A stretch of 64,000 nt of DNA from the NCBI RefSeq assembly GCF_026540895.1, contig NZ_JALNUR010000003.1:62001-126000 (forward strand). The letters run 5' to 3'. The notes beneath the pieces were generated by a model. That model searched no databases and was not told the origin of the DNA. It was given only the letters and a program-made list of their open reading frames with translations. Numbering within the stretch: the stretch's first letter is position 1; each line of letters begins with the position of its first letter. This document shows positions 16,774-25,400 of the stretch, piece by piece. Both the position numbers and the translations under genes were made by a program. The DNA comes from Sphingomonas sp. GM_Shp_1 (GTDB lineage: Bacteria > Pseudomonadota > Alphaproteobacteria > Sphingomonadales > Sphingomonadaceae).

Positions 16774-18206
16774 GCGCCATTTCGCTGATAGCGCGCGACG
16801 AGTTGCGGCTGATGCGGCGCAACCGCGTCGCGGTGACCGCCATCCTGCTGCTGCTGGTCCTGACCCTGGTCGCGGTCGTCACCTCCTGGACGCATCAACA
16901 GGGCATCGCCGACAACCGCGCGCGCAACCAGGCGGAGGCGAACCATGCGTTCGAGGCGCAGCCGGATCGCCATCCGCACCGCGTCGTCCATTATGGCCAT
17001 TTCATCTTCCGCCCGCTGGGGCCGCTCGCCGCCTTCGATCCGGGTGTCGACGCCTTTACCGGCAACACCATGTTCCTCGAAGGACATCGGCAGAATACGA
17101 GCAATTTCGGCGATGTCCGGCAAAGCTCGGCGCTGGTCCGCTTCGGCCAGTTGACCCCGGCCTTCGTGTTGCAGGCGGTGGCGCCCTTGCTGCTGATCTT
17201 TCTCGGCTATGGCGCCATCGCGCGCGAGACCGAGGGGGGGACGCTGCGCCCGCTGATGGTGCAGGGGGCATCGGCGCGCGCGATCGTGCTCGGCAAGCTC
17301 GCCGCGCTGGGCGTGGTCGCGCTGTTGGTCGGGCTGCCGGCGATGATCGGCTTCGTCCTGATCTCGGGCCAGCCGGGGGCGTTTGCCGGGCCGATGCTCA
17401 TGATCGCGCTGGCCTATGCCGCCTATCTGGCGCTGTGGGTGGTGGCGATCCTCCTCGTCTCGATGCTGGTCCGCCGTCGCCGCGACGCGCTGCTGGCGCT
17501 GCTCGCGATCTGGGCGGTGACGGTCGTGCTGCTGCCGCGCGTCGCCCCCGATATGGCGAGCGCCGCCTATCCGCTCGCTAACCGGCTGCAGACCGACGTC
17601 GCCATCGCCCGCGACCTGCGGCGCATGGGCGACAGCCATGATCCCGACGACCCGCATTTCGCGAAGTTCAAGGCGGACGTGCTGAAACGCTATGGCGTGA
17701 CCCGGATCGAGGATCTGCCGGTCAATTACAAGGGCCTGCTCGCGCTGGAGGGCGAAGCGATGACCAGCCGGCTGTTCGACCGCTATGCCGCCGAGAGCTT
17801 CGCGGCGCAGGCGCGGCAGAATGCGCTGGTCACCGGCGTCGGCCTGCTCAGCCCGACCATCGCGTTGCGACAGGCGTCGATGGCGGCGGCGGGCACCGAC
17901 TTCGCCGGGCATCGCCGCTTCCTGGAACAGGCGGAGGCCTATCGCTACGCCCTGGTCCAGCGGCTGAACCGCCTGCAGGCGGAGGCGGTCAGCTATGCCG
18001 ACGACATCGCCAAGGACGCCGGGGCCGACCGGCGCAAGCGGATCGGGGCGGACAACTGGCGCCGTATCCCCGAATTCACCTTCGTCCAGCCCGATGCCCG
18101 GACCCTGGTGCGGGCGAGCCTGCCCGGACTGGCGATCGTGCTGGGGTGGCTGGTGGTGGCCGGGGGCGCACTGGCCCTCGCCGCCCGTCGGCTGGGAGCG
18201 AAGTGA
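16770..18206 (+). CDS. ABC-2 permease, DUF3526-type (first of two)
   Basis: 478 residues. A membrane segment spans about 20-42, followed by a large extracytoplasmic loop, then a cluster of segments from about 130 to 265, another soluble stretch, and a last segment near the C-terminus. HRVVHYGHFIFRPLGPLAAF and FLEGHRQNTSNF are characteristic of the DUF3526-containing ABC permeases. Start and stop are both coupled to neighbours (ATGA upstream, TGATG downstream). The permease family has no settled function. The neighbouring paralogous permease shows the pair forms the membrane channel with the ATPase. Confidence 0.85.
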   Translation: MSAISLIARDELRLMRRNRVAVTAILLLLVLTLVAVVTSWTHQQGIADNRARNQAEANHAFEAQPDRHPHRVVHYGHFIFRPLGPLAAFDPGVDAFTGNTMFLEGHRQNTSNFGDVRQSSALVRFGQLTPAFVLQAVAPLLLIFLGYGAIARETEGGTLRPLMVQGASARAIVLGKLAALGVVALLVGLPAMIGFVLISGQPGAFAGPMLMIALAYAAYLALWVVAILLVSMLVRRRRDALLALLAIWAVTVVLLPRVAPDMASAAYPLANRLQTDVAIARDLRRMGDSHDPDDPHFAKFKADVLKRYGVTRIEDLPVNYKGLLALEGEAMTSRLFDRYAAESFAAQARQNALVTGVGLLSPTIALRQASMAAAGTDFAGHRRFLEQAEAYRYALVQRLNRLQAEAVSYADDIAKDAGADRRKRIGADNWRRIPEFTFVQPDARTLVRASLPGLAIVLGWLVVAGGALALAARRLGAK

Positions 18207-19447
18207 TGGCGATCTGGATGCACGAACTCCGGCTGCTGCTGCGGTCGCGCATGGCGAGCATCGCGCTGGTTCTGCTGGCGCTGCTCAGCACCGCCGCCGT
18301 CGCCGCCGGCATGGCCGAGATGGCGCGGCAGCGCGCCGCCATCGCCGCGATCCCCGCCGCGCAGGCCGAGGATGTCGCGGCCATCGCCACCCATGTCGAC
18401 CGGGACAAGGATGCCGGCAACGCCGCCTATTATACCTTCCACCCGACCTGGGACGCGCCCGCGACGCTCGCCTTCGCCGCGATCGGGATGCGCGACGTCG
18501 CGCCCTATATCCTGCGGGTTCGGGCGCTGGGGCTGGAGGCGCAGATCTATGATGGCGACACCTTCAATCCCGAACTGGCGCTGCCGGGGCGGCTCGATTT
18601 CGCCTTCGTGCTGGTCTTCCTCGCGCCGCTCTTCGCCATCGCGCTGTTCCACGACCTGAAGTCCGGCGAGCGCGAGGCCGGGCGGGCGCGAATGCTGGGC
18701 GCGCTGCCGGGCGCGCGGCGCCTATGGCTGCGGCGCGGGCTGGTCCGTTTCGGGCTGCTGCTGGCGGCGCTGTCGGTGCCGTTTGTGATCGGCGCGATCC
18801 TGTCGGGGGTTGCCGCCTGGACCGTGCTGCTCGTGGTGGCGGTGGCGGGGGCCTATCTGCTGTTCTGGATCGGGCTGGCCGGGCTGGTGTCACGGCTGGG
18901 CCATGGATCGACCGCCAATGCCGCGACGCTGGCCGGATCGTGGCTGGTGCTCGTCCTCGTGATCCCGACGCTCGCCAATGTCGTCATCAACCGCGCCATT
19001 CCCGTCGACGAAGGCGCGAAGATCGCGCTGGCGCAGCGTGAGAATGTCCATCACGCCTGGGAAATCCCGCGCGAGGAGACGATGCGGCGCTTCTACGCCC
19101 GCCACCCCGAATGGGCGGACTCGCCGCCCCTGCCGCAGGGTTTCCACCAGAAATGGTATTACGCCTTCCACCAGAATGGCGACGAGAGCGTCGCCGATCG
19201 GGTGAAAGCCTATCGCCAAGGGCTGGAACGCCGCGCCGCGACCGCCGACGCGCTGGGCTGGCTTCTCCCATCGGTCGGAGTCCAGGCGTTGCTGACGCGG
19301 CTGGCCCATACCGATCTGAGCGCCCAGCTCACCTATCAGGACCGTATCCGGGCCTTCCATCGGCGGCTGCGCGAATTCTATTACGATTACATGTTCTACG
19401 ACCGCCCCTTCGGCAAGGCGGACTTCGCCAAGGCACCTCGATACTGA
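18206..19447 (+). CDS. ABC-2 permease, DUF3526-type (second of two)
   Basis: 413 residues with the same plan as the preceding permease: an N-terminal membrane segment after MAIWMHELRLLLRSRM, a soluble loop, a block of segments around residues 125-270 and a long C-terminal soluble part ending FYDRPFGKADFAKAPRY. Start at 18206 shares one base with the previous stop; the longer frame from 18146 is overlap. The final soluble region is longer than in simple ABC-2 permeases. Nothing in the operon (no precursor peptide, no biosynthetic enzyme) tells what is transported. Confidence 0.85.
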   Translation: MAIWMHELRLLLRSRMASIALVLLALLSTAAVAAGMAEMARQRAAIAAIPAAQAEDVAAIATHVDRDKDAGNAAYYTFHPTWDAPATLAFAAIGMRDVAPYILRVRALGLEAQIYDGDTFNPELALPGRLDFAFVLVFLAPLFAIALFHDLKSGEREAGRARMLGALPGARRLWLRRGLVRFGLLLAALSVPFVIGAILSGVAAWTVLLVVAVAGAYLLFWIGLAGLVSRLGHGSTANAATLAGSWLVLVLVIPTLANVVINRAIPVDEGAKIALAQRENVHHAWEIPREETMRRFYARHPEWADSPPLPQGFHQKWYYAFHQNGDESVADRVKAYRQGLERRAATADALGWLLPSVGVQALLTRLAHTDLSAQLTYQDRIRAFHRRLREFYYDYMFYDRPFGKADFAKAPRY

Positions 19448-19611
19448 CCGCGAGTTGTGGGATGCGATAGGCGACGATGCTACGTCGCCTTCGTCATTGA
19501 CACCTAGCCGTGCCGGATCGTGGGCGGGAGCGCTAGCCGCGGCGTGTGAGCAGGCGCCCCCGGGACCTCGAACCTGTCCGCAACATCCCCCGTGCGGCAG
19601 CCAAAGGCTGG

Positions 19612-20013
19612 TCAACGACGCTCGCGTCCCCAGCCGTCACGCTCGGCGAAAAGTCTCTGCATCACGGCCATGTTCGCGGTGCCCCATTGGCATAAAGGCT
19701 CCAGCGCCCGGGCAAGGCTCTGTCCGAGTGGGGTCAGCGTATAGTCGACCCGTGGCGGAACCTCCTTGTAATCGTTCCGGCGCAGGACGCCGTCCGCCTC
19801 CAGCTCCTTGAGCTGCTGGATCAGCACCTTGTCGCTGACATCGCGAATGGCGCGCTTCAGTTCCCCATAGCGGGTCGGGCCGCGCAGCAGGAAGTAGAGG
19901 ATCAGCGGCTTCCACTTGCCCGAGATGATCTTCAGCGTGGCGTCGAGCCCGCAAGTAAAGGCGGGCGCGGTGGGCGTCGTAACGGGATCGTCGGCTTGCA
20001 GCGTTTCAGACAT
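19612..20013 (-). CDS. HxlR-family transcriptional regulator
   Basis: 133 residues with the HxlR winged helix (about 20-110): CGLDATLKIISGKWKPLIL, then RYGELKRAI and VLIQQLKELEADGV, with YTLTPLGQSL at the wing end. Cys21 sits at the position of the sensing cysteine found in several HxlR regulators of quinone or aldehyde stress. It is divergent from an SDR gene and has a palindrome (20019-20040) immediately upstream of its own start. Local control of the SDR is the likely role. Confidence 0.88.
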   Translation of the reverse strand: MSETLQADDPVTTPTAPAFTCGLDATLKIISGKWKPLILYFLLRGPTRYGELKRAIRDVSDKVLIQQLKELEADGVLRRNDYKEVPPRVDYTLTPLGQSLARALEPLCQWGTANMAVMQRLFAERDGWGRERR

Positions 20014-20018
20014 TCTCT

Positions 20019-20040
20019 GTACTTACCAAAAGGTGCATAC
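20019..20040. promoter_or_regulatory. Likely HxlR operator
   Basis: GTACTTACC (20019-20027) and GGTGCATAC (20032-20040) are inverted repeats around AAAA with 7 of 9 positions paired. The site lies 5 nt upstream of the hxlR-type gene and 55 nt upstream of the divergent SDR gene, the arrangement expected for autoregulation plus control of the SDR. Confidence 0.5.
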
Positions 20041-20095
20041 TTGTCTGTAGGTAGGCTCCACGCCAGCTGTGTGCAACCAATGAATGGAGGCACTT

Positions 20096-20830
20096 ATGAA
20101 CAGACTGGAAGGAAAGACGGCCGTCATCACCGGGGGTGGCACCGGTATCGGCCTGGCTTCGGCGAAGCGGTTCATCGCGGAAGGAGCGTTCGTCTACGTC
20201 TTCGGGCGCAGGGCGGATAAGCTGGAGGCGGCCGTGGCGGAGCTTGGCGCCCGAGCTCGGGCGGTGGCAGGATCGGTCACCGACTCCGGCGACTTGGATC
20301 GGCTCTACGAAACGGTGAAGCGGGAACATGGCAAGCTCGATATCCTGTTCGCCAATGCCGGCACCGGCGCGCTGTTGCCCTTGCCCGAGATCACGCCGGA
20401 CCATGTCGATGCGACCTTCGACGTGAATGTAAAAGGCACCATCTTCACGGTGCAGAAGGGCCTGAAGCTGATGGAGAAGGGCGGTTCGGTCATCCTCACC
20501 GGCTCGACCACGGGCGTTATGGGAACGCCGGCGTTCAGCGTCTACAGCGCCTCCAAAGCCGCCGTCCGCAATTTGGCGCGGAGCTGGGCCCAGGATCTGC
20601 GGGGTACGGGGATCCGTGTGAACGTTCTGTCGCCGGGGCCGACGCTGACCGAACTGGCCGCCGAAGTCGTCGGCCGCGACGCGATGATCGAATTGGGGGC
20701 GACGACGCCGATCGGCCATGTCGGCGACCCATCGGAAGTCGCGGCGGCCGCCGCCTTCCTGGCCTCGTCGGACAGCAGCTTCATGACGGGCAGCGAGCTG
20801 TTCACCGATGGTGGCCTGGCGCAGATTTGA
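20096..20830 (+). CDS. Short-chain dehydrogenase/reductase
   Basis: 244 residues with complete SDR motifs: TGGGTGIG at 12-19, NAG at 87-89, catalytic S137, and Y150-S-A-S-K154. A probable NADPH preference comes from R38-R39 after beta-2. Start at 20096 is backed by GGAGG 6 nt upstream; the in-frame ATG at 20084 lies before that site. It is divergent from an HxlR regulator. Such pairs commonly reduce reactive carbonyl or quinone compounds, but the substrate is unknown. Confidence 0.9.
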   Translation: MNRLEGKTAVITGGGTGIGLASAKRFIAEGAFVYVFGRRADKLEAAVAELGARARAVAGSVTDSGDLDRLYETVKREHGKLDILFANAGTGALLPLPEITPDHVDATFDVNVKGTIFTVQKGLKLMEKGGSVILTGSTTGVMGTPAFSVYSASKAAVRNLARSWAQDLRGTGIRVNVLSPGPTLTELAAEVVGRDAMIELGATTPIGHVGDPSEVAAAAAFLASSDSSFMTGSELFTDGGLAQI

Positions 20831-20836
20831 TGGAGT

Positions 20837-20865
20837 CCGCCAGTCGGCCCGGAGCCGGCTGGCGG
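20837..20865. terminator. Bidirectional hairpin between convergent genes
   Basis: CCGCCAGTCGG (20837-20847) pairs with CCGGCTGGCGG (20855-20865), 11 bp with one G-T type mismatch and a 7-nt loop. It lies between the SDR stop and the end of the convergent permease pseudogene. No T-run follows on either strand, so termination may be weak. Confidence 0.5.
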
Positions 20866-20883
20866 CCGTCTAACGTCGTTTCC

Positions 20884-22214
20884 TTACAATAGGAGCGACA
20901 AGGTCGCCGCTATTGCCAACGCGGTAAGCGATATGAGGGTCTCGCATATCGTCCAACTCCGAACCGTGTCGATCACGCTCAGCCCGAAATACTCCTTGAC
21001 CAGCCAGAAACCGCCATCGTTGACATGGCTGAACACGACCGACCCCGCGCCGGTCGCAATCACGAGCAGTTCGGGGCGGACGGTCGAGGTGGCGGCGATG
21101 GGTGCGATGATCCCGGCGGCGGTGGCCATCGCGACCGTGGCGGAGCCCGTCGCGATGCGGATCAGCGCGGCGATGAGCCATGCCAGGAGGAGTATGGGAA
21201 TATGCCACTGCCCGGCGAGCGCCACGATCGCGGCGGACGCGCCGCTATCGGTAAGGACCCGCCCGAAACCCGCGCCGACACCGACGACGAGGGTGATCAT
21301 CGCCGTGGGGGCCAGGCATTCGTTGTGAAGCGCTGGATCGTGTCCAGGTTCAGTCCGCGCGCAAGGCCGAGCGTCCAGTAACTCACCAGCACAGCCGTCA
21401 GCAGCGCGACGACCGGCGAGCCGATGAACTGGAGGAAGGGCCCCATCGGGAACGCCGCCATCGGCCCCGACGCGCCCAGGCTGCCGATCAGCATCAGCAG
21501 GACGGGGAGCAGCAGCGTGGCCATGGTCATCCCGAACGGGGGAAGCGATCCCGCCGGTGCGCCAGCGCGGGCGATACCGGTCGGCATCGTCGGCCCCAGG
21601 CGGGGGACGATCAGCCGGGCATAGAGCGGCCCCGCGATCGCGGCGGTGGGAATGCCGATCAATGCGGCCAACAGCACGGTCAGGCCGATATCGGCGTGAT
21701 AGGCCTGGGTCGCCAGCATCGCCGCCGGATGCGGCGGCACCATGGCATGGACGACCGAAAGCCCGGCGGCCATCGGCAATCCCAGCCGCAGCGGATGCTG
21801 GCCGAGCCGCTGTGCGACCACGAGGATGATCGGAACGAGGAGGACGAACCCGACCTCGAAGAAGACCGGCAGCCCGACGATCAGCGCGATCGTCATGGCC
21901 GCCCAGTCCGCCCGGCGTTCGCCAAAGGCCCGGATGACGGTATCGGCGATCCGGTCCGCGCCGCCGGACTCGATCATCATCTTGCCCAGGATCGTGCCCA
22001 ACCCGACGACCAGCGCGATATGGCCGAGCGCTCCGCCGACCCCGGCCTCGAACCCCTTGACGATCGTGCCCGCCGGAATCCCGGTCGCGAGCGCGAGGCC
22101 GAGCGACACGAGGATGAGCGCGATGAACGGGCTCAATCGCACCCGCACGATCAGCAGGATCAGGATCGCGACGGCCGCGCCCGCCTCGACCAACAGCAGT
22201 GCGCCCGGCGTCAC
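20884..22214 (-). pseudogene. GntP-family permease broken by a -1 frameshift
   Basis: The gene starts at GTG 22214, directly after the upstream TAA. It reads as a GntP/gluconate-type H+ symporter for about 296 residues (LSPFIALILVSLGLALATGI, VGLGTILGKMMIESGGADRI, VPPHPAAMLATQ) through LDTIQRFT. It then runs into a stop at 21297. The rest of the family sequence continues in the -1 frame: NECLAPTAMITLVVG, ALIRIATGSATVAMATAAGI, VVFSHVNDGGFWLVKEYF, to a TAA at 20884. Adding one base near 21324-21326 would give RFT-N-ECLAP, the normal family sequence. So one nucleotide is missing: either true inactivation or an assembly error. It belongs with the deacylase/RidA operon and would import N-acyl-D-amino acids or D-amino acids. 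Confidence 0.85.
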
Positions 22215-22610
22215 TTAGGGGCGCTTCCAGGCGACGCAGTCCACCTCGACCTTGCAGTCGACGACCATCTGCGAGACGACGCAGGCCCGTGCCGGGGGAT
22301 TGGCCCCGAAATACTCCTTGAAGATGCGGTTGAACGACATGAAGTCGCGCGCATCGTCCAGCCACACCCCGCAACGCACGACATGCTCGGGGCCATATCC
22401 CGCTTCCTCCAAGATTTTCAGGACGTTGCGGATGGCCTGGTGGGTCTGGGGGACGATGCCGCCGTCGATCACCTCGCCGTCGACCATGGGCACCTGGCCC
22501 GATACGTAGAGCCAGCCATCGGCCTGCACGGCGCGGGCGAAGGGCAGATGCTGTCCGCCGGTGCCGCTGCCGCCCTCGACGCCGAAACGCTTGATACCAT
22601 CCGTCATCAC
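22215..22610 (-). CDS. Rid-family (RidA-like) enamine/imine deaminase
   Basis: 131 residues, a single RidA domain. The catalytic arginine is in ANPPARACV and the domain ends in the hallmark KVEVDCVAWKR; GYGPEHVVRCGVWLDD matches the central helix. RidA proteins hydrolyse 2-aminoacrylate and other enamines/imines produced by PLP dehydratases and amino-acid oxidases. The gene overlaps the D-aminoacylase-like gene by 4 nt and faces a DSD1-fold PLP enzyme, so it likely clears the imine made from D-amino acids. Two start codons (22610, 22607) are adjacent. Confidence 0.9.
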   Translation of the reverse strand: MMTDGIKRFGVEGGSGTGGQHLPFARAVQADGWLYVSGQVPMVDGEVIDGGIVPQTHQAIRNVLKILEEAGYGPEHVVRCGVWLDDARDFMSFNRIFKEYFGANPPARACVVSQMVVDCKVEVDCVAWKRP

Positions 22611-24076
22611 GATATGTCCTTCCCATTGAAATGTTCTTTGGTGCCGGGGCGACGAAGCATCCGTCCGCCGCGCGCGCCGGTGACGCGGCCCTGCTCCAGC
22701 GTCGCGATGCCGTTGACCCAGACCCCCAGCACACCGTCGGCGGGCTGCTGGGGGTCGTCATAGCTGGCGCGATCGGCGATCCGTTCGGGATCGAACAGCA
22801 CGAGATCGGCCGCCAGGCCCGGGCGGATATAGCCGCGATCGACCAGCCCCAGACGATCGGCCGCCAGGCCGGTCATCTTGCGGATCGCGACCGGCAGGGT
22901 CAGGAGCCCGCGTGTCCGGACATAATAAGCGAGCACGCGCGGGAAGCTGCCCCAGAGCCGGGGATGAGGGCGCGGGTCGCAGGGCAGGCCGTCCGATCCA
23001 ACCATGGTCAGCCGGTGCGCCAGGATGCGATCGACGTCCCGTTCGTTTATGCAATGATAGACCGCCCCGGCGGGCTGGAGCCGCCCGGCCGCCTCGACCG
23101 GGTCGATACCCCAGTCGTCGGCGATGTCGCTCAGCATCCGACCGGCCTGGGCCGGTTCCGGATCGGACCAGCTTATCATGATGGGCGTTTCGGGAACCAC
23201 CTGTCGCGGATCGAGCGTCGAGGAACTGGCGGTATAGGGATAGCAGTCGCACCCGACCGGATGGACCTTCGCCGCCTGCTCCAGCCGGTCGAGTATCTCT
23301 CCGCTGCGTCCATGTTGAGACGCGCCCGCGCATTTCAGGTGCGAGACGATCAGCGGTGCCGCTGCGTCATGTGCGATTGCGACCGCTTCGTCGATCGCAT
23401 CGAGGATCGCCGCGCCTTCGCTGCGCAGATGGGTGGCATAGAGCGCGCCCGTATCGCGGAGCGCCGCCGCGATCGCCATCACCTCCCGCGTGGAGGCGCT
23501 CCCGGCATTGGCATAGGCCAGGCCGGTCGAGAAGCCGAAGGCCCCCGCAGCCAGCGCCTCGGCCAGGTCCGCGCGCATGGAAAGGCACTCCTCCTCGGTC
23601 GCTTCGCGGTCCAGCCGGTCCAGATGACGCGCGCGCAGCGCCGTATGCCCGACCAGCGCGACGACATTGGTGGCGGGCCCGGCCGCTTCGACCGCCTCGG
23701 CATAGGCGGCGAAACTCTCATACTGGAAGGCCTCGGGCGCGCCGAGCAGGATCATCGGATCGGGCAGCGTGGGTCCGGTGGCACGGCCCGCCCCGGCACT
23801 GATCCCGCAATTGCCGACGACCACCGTGGTGACGCCTTGGGTAATCTTCGGCAGCATCGCCGGGGCGGTGATCGCCATCAGGTCGTCATGGGTGTGTGCG
23901 TCGATGAAGCCCGGCGCCAGCGCCAGCCCGCGCCCGTCGATCGCGCCATCGGCCACCATGTCGGAGGCCGGATCGACCGAAGCGATCCGGCCGTCCCGGA
24001 TCGTCACGTCGGCGGGATGACCGGGGCTGCCCGTGCCGTCATAGAGGGTCGCGCCGACGATGCGTGTTCGTGTCAT
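22607..24076 (-). CDS. N-acyl-D-amino-acid deacylase (D-aminoacylase family)
   Basis: 489 residues, an amidohydrolase-superfamily member. HTHDD (61-65) and VGNCG (Cys90) are the metal-ligand set of D-aminoacylases. ATHLRSE, VSHLKCAG and GSDGLPCD supply the remaining histidines and aspartate. It removes the acyl group from N-acyl-D-amino acids in the cytoplasm (no signal peptide). It leads an operon with RidA and the GntP-type permease. The divergent neighbour (59 nt away) encodes a PLP enzyme that can act on the freed D-amino acid. The set forms a short catabolic route for N-acyl-D-amino acids; the side-chain preference cannot be read from sequence. Confidence 0.9.
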   Translation of the reverse strand: MTRTRIVGATLYDGTGSPGHPADVTIRDGRIASVDPASDMVADGAIDGRGLALAPGFIDAHTHDDLMAITAPAMLPKITQGVTTVVVGNCGISAGAGRATGPTLPDPMILLGAPEAFQYESFAAYAEAVEAAGPATNVVALVGHTALRARHLDRLDREATEEECLSMRADLAEALAAGAFGFSTGLAYANAGSASTREVMAIAAALRDTGALYATHLRSEGAAILDAIDEAVAIAHDAAAPLIVSHLKCAGASQHGRSGEILDRLEQAAKVHPVGCDCYPYTASSSTLDPRQVVPETPIMISWSDPEPAQAGRMLSDIADDWGIDPVEAAGRLQPAGAVYHCINERDVDRILAHRLTMVGSDGLPCDPRPHPRLWGSFPRVLAYYVRTRGLLTLPVAIRKMTGLAADRLGLVDRGYIRPGLAADLVLFDPERIADRASYDDPQQPADGVLGVWVNGIATLEQGRVTGARGGRMLRRPGTKEHFNGKDIS

Positions 24077-24135
24077 GATGCGCCTTTCCCGGGCTCGAAC
24101 GTCATGAAAGATAGGCCGCCCGGATCGGTGAGCGG

Positions 24136-25392
24136 ATGCGTATCGGGAGAATGACAGTGAGCAGGCAGGGCATGGAACTGAACAAGGGCGTGGGCATCGT
24201 GGACCGGCCCTGGAACCTGCTTGCCGGTGACGTGCCCTGGCCTGCCGCCGTGCTGAGCGAGACGCGCATGGCGCATAATCTGGCGTGGATGCGCCAGTTT
24301 ATCGACGCCTATGGCCTGGCGCTGGCCCCGCATGGCAAAACCACGATGGCGCCCGCGCTGTTCCGGCGTCAACTCGACGCGGGCGCCTGGGGCATCACGG
24401 TCGCGACCGTTCAGCAGGCGCGGGTCGCCGCATCGCAAGGTGTCGAGCATATCCTGATCGCCAACCAAGTGGTCGGAGCGGCCAATGTCGCGATGCTGGC
24501 GGAACTCGCGGAGCGACCCGGTCTGGACGTGATGTGCCTCGTCGACAGCGTGGCCGGGGTCGATCTGCTCGGGGAAGCCTGTCGCGTGCGGGGGGCAAGG
24601 CTCGACATACTGGTCGAACTGGCGCCCGAGCCGGACCAGCCCGGATTGCGGACCGGCGTGAGGACCGAGGCCGAGCTTGCGGCGGTGCTGGCGGCGCTGA
24701 TCCCCTGGAAGGGCGCCTTGCGGTTGGGCGGCATCGAATTCTACGAAGGCGTGCTGGCCGATGAGGTGGAGGTGCGCCGCTTTGTCCGCCGTGCCGTGAC
24801 CGTCGCGACGCGGCTGGTCGCCGAGGGGCGGGTGGAGCGGGTGCCCGCCATCCTGACCGGTGCCGGTTCGGCCTGGTACGATGTGGTGGCCGAGGAAAGT
24901 GCGGCGGCGGTAGGCGACGGCACGGTCCAGGCGCTGCTGCGCCCCGGCTGCTATATCAGTCATGACGATGGCCTGTACCGGGTCGCGCAGGACGGGATTT
25001 TGCGCCGCAACCCGGTCGCCCCGCGTTTTGGCGCGCCACTCCAACCCGCGCTTCGTATCTGGGCGGCGGTGCAGTCCATTCCCGATCCGGCGCGCGCGGT
25101 GGTGGCGATGGGCAAGCGCGACGTGGCCTTCGATGCCGGACTGCCACGTCCCGCCACGCTGTTCCGTCAGGGCCGCGACAGCCGCCCCGGCGACGCGCCG
25201 GGCCATTGGGAGGTGACCGGCCTGATGGATCAGCATGCCTATCTCGCCATCGCGCCGGGGGACGATCTGGCGGTGGGCGATGTGCTGGCCTTCGATATCT
25301 CGCATCCGTGCCTGACCTTCGACAAGTGGCGCCGTATCCTGGTCGCCGATGACGATCACCGCGTGGTGGACGTCATCGAGACCTTCTTCTGA
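24136..25392 (+). CDS. D-threonine aldolase/D-serine dehydratase-fold PLP enzyme (DSD1 family)
   Basis: 418 residues from the first ATG. A fold-type III PLP barrel begins around residue 40, with the Schiff-base lysine in APHGKTTMAP. The C-terminal DSD1-like domain has GLMDQHAYL and FDISHPCLTFDKW, whose His-x-Cys is the Zn-ligand pattern of this family. The reaction is either aldol cleavage or dehydration/deamination of a D-beta-hydroxy amino acid. Starts at 24136, 24151 and 24172 are in frame; AGG before 24172 makes that one plausible. It is divergent from the deacylase-RidA-permease operon. RidA next door favours a dehydratase, which releases an enamine. The 3-prime end is 8 nt from the convergent fucosidase stop. 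Confidence 0.85.
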   Translation: MRIGRMTVSRQGMELNKGVGIVDRPWNLLAGDVPWPAAVLSETRMAHNLAWMRQFIDAYGLALAPHGKTTMAPALFRRQLDAGAWGITVATVQQARVAASQGVEHILIANQVVGAANVAMLAELAERPGLDVMCLVDSVAGVDLLGEACRVRGARLDILVELAPEPDQPGLRTGVRTEAELAAVLAALIPWKGALRLGGIEFYEGVLADEVEVRRFVRRAVTVATRLVAEGRVERVPAILTGAGSAWYDVVAEESAAAVGDGTVQALLRPGCYISHDDGLYRVAQDGILRRNPVAPRFGAPLQPALRIWAAVQSIPDPARAVVAMGKRDVAFDAGLPRPATLFRQGRDSRPGDAPGHWEVTGLMDQHAYLAIAPGDDLAVGDVLAFDISHPCLTFDKWRRILVADDDHRVVDVIETFF

Positions 25393-25400
25393 AGTCCGAC

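Noticed and set aside
16350-17912. 520-codon minus-strand open frame across the ABC genes
   Set aside because: Gln/His/Arg-rich mirror frame spanning two real genes with Walker and DUF3526 motifs on the other strand.
11883-19447. Lasso peptide or siderophore biosynthetic cluster
   Set aside because: No precursor peptide, maturation enzyme or synthetase is encoded; only receptors and an ABC-2 system are present.
21297-21330. Programmed -1 frameshift in the GntP-type gene at the CCCCC run
   Set aside because: Slipping there would give NAWPPTAM. The family sequence is NECLAPTAM, which requires the lost base to lie upstream at about 21324. A simple indel explains it better.
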